Source: an uncultured bacterium
GTDB taxonomy: Bacteria > Bacillota > Clostridia > Oscillospirales > Acutalibacteraceae
Assembly (NCBI GenBank): GCA_905215855.1
Contig: CAJMRT010000005.1
Location: 1-64,000 of the forward strand
DNA: 64,000 bases
Direction: 5' to 3'
This document shows positions 58,699 to 64,000 of the stretch, one piece after another; within the stretch, counting starts at the first letter, position 1, and each line of letters starts with the position of its first letter. The position numbers and the translations under genes are program-made. A model generated the notes under the pieces. The model made no database searches, was not told the DNA's origin, and saw only the letters and a program-made list of their open reading frames with translations.

Positions 58699-59724
58699 TT
58701 ATGCACCAAAATATGCAAGCGCAAAGGCAATTGCACCGAAAATTGCAGTTACCGTACTGAACACACCGACAATCTTAACCTCGCTCCAACCGCACATTTC
58801 AAAGTGGTGATGAATCGGGCTCATCTTGAAAAGACGCTTGCCGTGTGTAATTTTGAAGTAGCTGACCTGAAGAATAACGGAAAGCTCTTCTGCAATATAG
58901 ATAATTCCCACTGGGATGAGAAGAATCGGCATATCAACCGCAAAGGCAAGACCGCAAACAAGACCGCCGAGGAAGAGCGAACCTGTGTCGCCCATAAACA
59001 CCTTTGCAGGGTGGAAATTCCAAACGAGGAAACCAAGGCATGCGCCTGCAGCTGCGGCACTCATTGCGGTAATGCCAAGATAGCTTTTTGTGCAGGCAAC
59101 AAGCATAAATGCCACACAAGCAAAGAATGTTACCGAACCGTCAAGACCGTCAATGCCGTCTGTGAGGTTTACCGAGTTTACAATGCCAACAATTGCGACT
59201 GCGGCAATTACATAATAGAAAAAGCCGAGGTCAACCTTGCCTACGAAAGGAATAGTTGTTGTTGTGCCGAAACCTGCAATTGCAAGTGCTGCGAGGAATG
59301 CAGCTGCCACTACAAACTGAAGAATAAGTTTCTGTGAAGCCGTAAGACCGAGATTACGCTTTTTGACAACCTTGATATAGTCATCAATAAAACCAATAAC
59401 ACCGTTTGCAACTGCAAGACCGAGGCCACAGAAAATAAGCACACATTCCTTTGGAATATTTGCGTAGAATGAAGTTACGAATTCATTGCCTGCTATGGCA
59501 TAGACAACCGTGCTTGCAATTGTAACAATAACAATTGCAACAATGAACATTATACCGCCCATTGTGGGAGTTCCCTGCTTGCCCTTGTGCCACTTAGGTC
59601 CTTCTTCAAGAATTGTTTGACCAAAGTGGAGCTTGCGAAGGTATGGAATTAAAAACTTACCTGTTACAGTTGAAATTATAAATGCAATTAAAGCCGCACA
59701 AAATGTCCATATTCCGTAAATCAT
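58699..59724 (-). CDS. mraY: Phospho-N-acetylmuramoyl-pentapeptide transferase
   Basis: 341 aa membrane enzyme with about ten segments that makes lipid I. Motifs: GTPTMGGI near 52, NLTDGIDGLD in the middle, FMGDTGSL and the SPIHHHFE histidines near 305. GAAAGGAAAG before the ATG. Upstream is the penicillin-binding protein; murE, murF and murD, often found around mraY, are missing. Confidence 0.96.
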   Translation of the reverse strand: MIYGIWTFCAALIAFIISTVTGKFLIPYLRKLHFGQTILEEGPKWHKGKQGTPTMGGIMFIVAIVIVTIASTVVYAIAGNEFVTSFYANIPKECVLIFCGLGLAVANGVIGFIDDYIKVVKKRNLGLTASQKLILQFVVAAAFLAALAIAGFGTTTTIPFVGKVDLGFFYYVIAAVAIVGIVNSVNLTDGIDGLDGSVTFFACVAFMLVACTKSYLGITAMSAAAAGACLGFLVWNFHPAKVFMGDTGSLFLGGLVCGLAFAVDMPILLIPVGIIYIAEELSVILQVSYFKITHGKRLFKMSPIHHHFEMCGWSEVKIVGVFSTVTAIFGAIAFALAYFGA

Positions 59725-59759
59725 AGTTATCTTTCCTTTCAGACAAATAAATATTTTTG

Positions 59760-62030
59760 TTATTCGTTGAGTGTTGAAGAGGAATCCGCAAAAGATACCG
59801 TAATTACCGTTCCAGGACTAACCGAAGTTCCCGCCTCAATATCCTGTGACGAACTTGTTCCCGATGATGTTGTTGCACCCGAGAAGCTGACATTCAGTCC
59901 GTAGGCACTTGCAACACTGTTTACTTCATCAGGTGAAAGTCCGATAAGACTCGGAACGCTGATTGTTTCAGACCGGCTGTCACTATCGGTATAAAGCACG
60001 ATACTGCCGCCCTTCTGAAGTCCTGACGATACGGTCGGAATCTGTGAAATTACAGTTGAACCGTTACCCTTTACGGTTGCCGTAAAGCCGTCAGCCTCAA
60101 CAGCTGTTTTAGCCTCGTCAACGCTGACTCCTGTGTAGTCGCCCGCAGATGCGTCAACATAACCGAGTTCCTCGTCTGTGTATGATGTCTTAACATCAAG
60201 ATAAGGAAGAACCTCGCTCATAATATTTATAAATACAGGTGATGAAACCTGTGAACCGTAGTAGGCGTCACCGTCGGGAGTATCAAAGAATACAAGCATT
60301 GCAATCTGCGGATCATCTGCCGGAGCATAACCGCAGAATGATGATATATAGTCCTCAGAAAATGAGCTTTCAAACTTTGTTACACCCCTTTTTTCAGTTG
60401 TACCTGTTTTACCGGCTACCTTGTAGCCTGAAATATAACCTGCGGCAGCACCCTGTCTTTCTGTGTTATATTCAAGGTATTCATTCATCTTCTTGGATGT
60501 ATCGTCTGAAATAACCTGTCTTTTGATTTTTTTATCAACAGTCTTAATTACATTGCCCTTTGAGTCTGTGATTTTTGAAACCACATGAGGCTGAACAACA
60601 TAACCGCCGTTTGAAACAGCCGCACAGGCTGTAATCATTTGAATAGGAGTGATTGTGAAGTTCTGACCGAATGATGCAACCGCAAGGTCAACACCGCCCA
60701 TTTTGCCTTCTTTCCAGAAGCTGTCCTCTGCCTCACCCGGGAGGTCGATTCCTGTTTTATCGCTGAAACCGAATCCCTGATAATACTGACGGAACTTGCC
60801 TGCACCGAGCATCTGACCGATCTGAATAAATGCAGGGTTACATGAGTTTGAAATTACCTCAACAAAGTTCTGTGTTCCGTGACCTGATATATTTGAACAA
60901 TGAATTGTTTCGCCCTCAACCGAAATTGAACCCGTACAGGTAAATGATGTTTTTTCATTTACAAGGTTTTCTTCAAGAGCCGCTGACGCAACGCACATCT
61001 TAAATACAGAACCGGGCATATATGTGTCGGCAACAGCCTTGTTTCTCCACATATTGCTGAGAGCCGCACTTTCTGCCTCCGCCTGTTTCTTTTTTGGAGT
61101 TGATTTGATTTTCTTCTTATCCTTTGCCGAAAGCTCATAAGGATTGTTAAGATCGTAGCCGTCTGTTGTTACCATTGCAAGGATTGCGCCTGTGTTTACA
61201 TCCATTGCAATGCAGACGCCCTTGTTAAGAACATTGTTGTCCTCAACACCCTTTTGCATATATTTTTCACAAATTGACTGAATTGTTTCATCAATTGTAA
61301 GATACACATTGTTGCCGTCCTCAGATTCAACATTCTGTTCGTATCGGAACGGCATATCCGTACCTCTTGCATTCTGTGCCGTGATAATTCGACCGGGAGT
61401 ACCCGACAGATAGCTGTCATATTCGTACTCGATACCCTCAAGTCCCTGATCGTCACTGCCCGTAAAACCGATTACGGAAGATGCAAGGCTGTTTTTCGGG
61501 TAATATCTCTTGTAATCATCAAGCAGCTGAATAACACCCGAACAGCTGTAATCCTTTTTCAGAGTGTCAATAAGCTCAAGAACCTTTTCACGCTCATCCG
61601 ACTCGATTCTTCTTTTGACAACAACATAATGGCTCTGCTGTTTTGTATCGTCAAGCACATCGTTGTATTCAAGGTCAAAAATTTCCGAAAGACCTTTTGC
61701 GGCAGCCTGACGCTGTTTGTCATTCTTAAAGTTGACAGGCGACATTACCACCTGCCAAACCGATGCGCTTTCGGCAAGAACATTGCCGTTTGCATCATAA
61801 ATTGTTCCTCGTTTTGCGGAAACAGTTGTGTCGGCAAGCTGAAGGTCAACAGCCGACTCCTGAAGTTCACTGCTCTGAACGGTGGTGAGGTATGTAAGTC
61901 TTAAAACAGCCGCACCGAAGCCAAGCACAAGTATGAGTAAAATCAATATTGCGGTACGCTGTCTCAGTCTTTGTGCAGGTCCCTTTTCGGCACGCTTTTT
62001 TGATTTGTTTTTTGATCCTGGTGATTGCAA
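59760..62030 (-). CDS. Class B penicillin-binding protein with PASTA domains (FtsI/SpoVD type)
   Basis: 756 aa. Short cytoplasmic tail, one membrane segment 26-48, dimerisation domain (RGTIYDANGNVLA), then the transpeptidase with S341-VF-K344, S396-C-N398 and K541-T-G543. Two PASTA domains occupy about 625-756, separated at ISVPSLIGLS. Starts with TTG at 62030 behind AAAGGAG. Cross-links septal peptidoglycan with FtsW. PASTA domains are seen in SpoVD and in PBP2x-like proteins; which one this is cannot be decided here. Confidence 0.92.
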   Translation of the reverse strand: MQSPGSKNKSKKRAEKGPAQRLRQRTAILILLILVLGFGAAVLRLTYLTTVQSSELQESAVDLQLADTTVSAKRGTIYDANGNVLAESASVWQVVMSPVNFKNDKQRQAAAKGLSEIFDLEYNDVLDDTKQQSHYVVVKRRIESDEREKVLELIDTLKKDYSCSGVIQLLDDYKRYYPKNSLASSVIGFTGSDDQGLEGIEYEYDSYLSGTPGRIITAQNARGTDMPFRYEQNVESEDGNNVYLTIDETIQSICEKYMQKGVEDNNVLNKGVCIAMDVNTGAILAMVTTDGYDLNNPYELSAKDKKKIKSTPKKKQAEAESAALSNMWRNKAVADTYMPGSVFKMCVASAALEENLVNEKTSFTCTGSISVEGETIHCSNISGHGTQNFVEVISNSCNPAFIQIGQMLGAGKFRQYYQGFGFSDKTGIDLPGEAEDSFWKEGKMGGVDLAVASFGQNFTITPIQMITACAAVSNGGYVVQPHVVSKITDSKGNVIKTVDKKIKRQVISDDTSKKMNEYLEYNTERQGAAAGYISGYKVAGKTGTTEKRGVTKFESSFSEDYISSFCGYAPADDPQIAMLVFFDTPDGDAYYGSQVSSPVFINIMSEVLPYLDVKTSYTDEELGYVDASAGDYTGVSVDEAKTAVEADGFTATVKGNGSTVISQIPTVSSGLQKGGSIVLYTDSDSRSETISVPSLIGLSPDEVNSVASAYGLNVSFSGATTSSGTSSSQDIEAGTSVSPGTVITVSFADSSSTLNE

Positions 62031-62163
62031 TGTAAAGCTCCTTTCACCGCAAAATAGTGTCCGTTACGCTCCGTGTCAATCCGCATATATACCGAAAAAA
62101 GAGTCAAGACGCAGTCTTAACTCTCCATTCTTTCATAACATATTTATTAAATTAATCTAAATG

Positions 62164-62712
62164 TTATGACCAAAGATTCTGTACCGAACTCCAGAACTGT
62201 GTAAAGAGATTGTCGCTTTCCTGACTTGCAGAAACCTCTGCTTTATCTCCGCCTGCAAGGGTAACAAATTCTTTCTGTGTGTTCGTAGCCTTGGTCATAC
62301 CGAGTGTATCCTCGGCATACTTTTCAATATCCGATGTTGAAAGCTTTGATTCAAGCTTCATCTGTGTCTGTGTATAAACGCTCTGTGCATTTGCAAGAGT
62401 TTCTTTAGCCGTAATAACTTCCTGATTAAGCTCGGTAAGTCTTACCTGTCCGACAATTATGATGCCGATTATGATTGTCGCTGCAGCACCGCTCACTGTT
62501 CCGAGAGCGATTTTAAACTTGTTATGTCTGCGGCGTCTGTTCTTCTGAAGTTCCTCCTTCGGAAGACTTACAACATTGTTTTTTCTTCTTTTTCTTTCCT
62601 GCTTTTTATGTACTTCTTCTTTTCTTTCAGGAGCGGCTGAACCCGGAACATAGTCGCTACTGTCATCAAAAAGACTCAAATCATAAGCTGCATTTCTGTT
62701 TTCATAAGCCAT
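62164..62712 (-). CDS. FtsL-like division protein
   Basis: 182 aa. Long cytoplasmic tail with a basic stretch (KKQERKRRKNN, NRRRRHNKFK), one membrane segment about 66-90, and a leucine-rich coiled coil 91-125 outside, followed by the family-like motif IEKYAEDTLGMTKAT. FtsL is poorly conserved; this call rests on topology and on its place between rsmH and the penicillin-binding protein. ATG at 62712 with GGGTG; a GTG 14 codons upstream is open. Confidence 0.8.
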   Translation of the reverse strand: MAYENRNAAYDLSLFDDSSDYVPGSAAPERKEEVHKKQERKRRKNNVVSLPKEELQKNRRRRHNKFKIALGTVSGAAATIIIGIIIVGQVRLTELNQEVITAKETLANAQSVYTQTQMKLESKLSTSDIEKYAEDTLGMTKATNTQKEFVTLAGGDKAEVSASQESDNLFTQFWSSVQNLWS

Positions 62713-62754
62713 TAAACGCACCCGATGCCTTTCTATATCAATTTCATAAAACAC

Positions 62755-62984
62755 ACATTTTTGCTTTATTTTCGATAAAACAAAAAAGTTTCAAATCTTT
62801 AACAAATTTATAAAATACACACAACACACAATCAATCCGATTTTATCGGACATATATTTCAAAGCCATACATTTTGTTATTAACAAACACGAAAGCACAA
62901 TTGCTTGTGTCTGTAATAATCTTTACAACTTTGTTATATTTTACTACAAACAGGCAGTTTTGTCTATAGTCACAGAGAATTTTT
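62755..62984 (-). promoter_or_regulatory. AT-rich gap between rsmH and ftsL-like gene, possible promoter
   Basis: 230 bp without a gene. Minus strand near 62965-62935 reads TAGACA, 17-bp spacer, TAAAAT, a fair promoter that would let the ftsL-to-ftsZ genes be transcribed separately. A small palindrome TCCGAT-TTT-ATCGGA lies at 62836-62850. No terminator for rsmH is evident. Confidence 0.35.
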
Positions 62985-63908
62985 TTAAATTTTTTCGCAT
63001 ATTCTCAACTTTGCACTTCTTGCTCTCGGGTTATTCCTCAATTCTGTTTCATTTGCACAAACCGGCTTTCTTACAACAAGCTTAGCCTTTGGCTTGTTTC
63101 CGCAAACACACACGGGAAAATCCTTTGGACAGGTACAGCCCTGACACCAAGATGCCATTTTCTGTTTTACGATTCTGTCCTCAAGCGAATGGAAGGTAAT
63201 AACTGCAAGCCTTCCGCCGCTTCCGAGAAGTTCAAATGCACCGTCAAGACCTCTTTCAAGAACTCCGAGTTCATCGTTTACCGCAATTCTCAAAGCCTGG
63301 AAGCTTTTTCTCGCAGGATGTCCGTCACGGCGGACACGCTGTGGAACATTTTCTTTTATAATTTCCGCAAGCTCAAGGGTAGTTTCAATCGGCTTTTCGG
63401 CTCTTGCCTTTACGATTCCGTTTACAATTGCACCGGCAAATTTTTCTTCGCCGTAAACGCTGAGGATTCGTCTTAACTCACCTGCGGGGAGAGTGTTGAC
63501 AAGCTCTGCGGCTGTTGTTCCGCTTTGGCTCATTCTCATATCGAGAGGTGCGTCCTCATGGAAGGAAAAACCCCTTTCGGCTGTATCAAGCTGATGAGAT
63601 GAAACACCGATGTCAAGCAGAACACCGTCGACTCTGCCCACTCCTCTTGAATGAAGAAGGCTCACCATATCGGCAAAATTACCCTTGATAATTATTGAAT
63701 TTTCGTTTTTCTTAAAACGCTCTGTCAGCGTCAGTATTGCATCGGGATCCTGATCAATCGAAATGAGCTTGCCCGTAGTAAGTCGACTGAGGATTTCACT
63801 GCTGTGACCGCCTCCGCCCGCTGTGCCGTCAACATAAATGCCGTTTTCCTTAACGGCAAGAGCGTCAACAGCCTGCTCAAGAAGGACAGGAATATGAGAA
63901 AATTCCAT
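62985..63908 (-). CDS. rsmH: 16S rRNA (cytosine-N4)-methyltransferase
   Basis: 307 aa SAM-dependent enzyme that methylates C1402 of 16S rRNA. N-terminal HIPVLLEQAVDAL, SAM motif VDGTAGGGGHS, GVLLDIGVSSHQLD, and late FHSLEDRIVK and RNNPRARSAKLR. AAGGAGG before the ATG, formed by the bases around the mraZ stop, so mraZ and rsmH are coupled, as is usual. Confidence 0.96.
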   Translation of the reverse strand: MEFSHIPVLLEQAVDALAVKENGIYVDGTAGGGGHSSEILSRLTTGKLISIDQDPDAILTLTERFKKNENSIIIKGNFADMVSLLHSRGVGRVDGVLLDIGVSSHQLDTAERGFSFHEDAPLDMRMSQSGTTAAELVNTLPAGELRRILSVYGEEKFAGAIVNGIVKARAEKPIETTLELAEIIKENVPQRVRRDGHPARKSFQALRIAVNDELGVLERGLDGAFELLGSGGRLAVITFHSLEDRIVKQKMASWCQGCTCPKDFPVCVCGNKPKAKLVVRKPVCANETELRNNPRARSAKLRICEKI

Positions 63909-63918
63909 AACAACCTCC

Positions 63919-64000
63919 TTAAAGCTTTAACTCCTTGAGAGCAAGTGCAAGATTTTCATTCTGAGAAGCAACATAGTCCTCATAATTTTTCTTGCTCCAG
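63919..64000 (-). CDS. mraZ: MraZ, C-terminal end (partial)
   Basis: The last 26 codons, ending NENLALALKELKL before TAA at 63921-63919, run off the window edge. The preceding WSKKNYEDYVASQ resembles the MraZ C-terminus (IWxxxxxxxY), and the position just before rsmH is the normal one. MraZ is the DNA-binding regulator at the head of the division cluster. Confidence 0.75.
   Translation of the reverse strand, partial: WSKKNYEDYVASQNENLALALKELKL

Overview
The window looks like chromosome of a gut Firmicute of the Ruminococcus/Oscillospiraceae type. The signs are a secreted protein with a type I dockerin and Thr/Glu/Pro linkers, a separate cohesin-like membrane-anchored protein, a bile salt hydrolase, a type III glutamine synthetase, an anaerobic ribonucleotide reductase, AGGAGG-type ribosome binding sites and moderate-to-low GC. 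I see no phage, integron, CRISPR array, rRNA, tRNA or intact insertion sequence. The genus is inferred, not proven.

Left part (1-17.5 kb): tandem and dispersed non-coding repeats; a zinc-ribbon membrane protein; nrdDG divergent from a Crp/Fnr-type regulator; a fructose PTS operon that also carries the general PTS genes (fruR-fruK-fruA-ptsH-ptsI); a small reverse operon (cyclase-family hydrolase, HAD phosphatase, queH); the dockerin protein; and glyS.

Middle part (17.5-38.6 kb): a biosynthesis and nitrogen region. On the minus strand an ANTAR-domain regulator is followed by carA, a continuous carB-dapF reading frame, pyrG and dapL. Upstream is a two-gene unit of a helix-turn-helix protein and a HipA-like kinase. 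Then come an ammonium channel fused to a PII domain, type III glutamine synthetase, and divergently gltBD. The glnA and amt leaders each contain an intrinsic terminator whose 5' arm overlaps a small hairpin with a hexaloop having A at position 1 and G at position 4. This is the ANTAR target pattern, so one regulator may control ammonium uptake, glutamine synthesis and carbamoyl phosphate formation.

Right part (38.6-64 kb): a mixed accessory stretch (RlmD-like methyltransferase, cohesin-like protein, SNF2 helicase, two adjacent broken genes of the DinB-like and AraC/GyrI types, an unknown secreted protein, flavodoxin), a fluoride riboswitch with its CLC-F transporter, a bile salt hydrolase, and a TAXI binding protein next to the GltS glutamate symporter. 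The window ends in a division and cell-wall cluster on the minus strand: mraZ (partial), rsmH, ftsL-like, a PASTA penicillin-binding protein, mraY, ftsW, murG, murA, ftsQ-like and ftsZ. The murC, murD, murE, murF, murB and ftsA genes are absent from this cluster.
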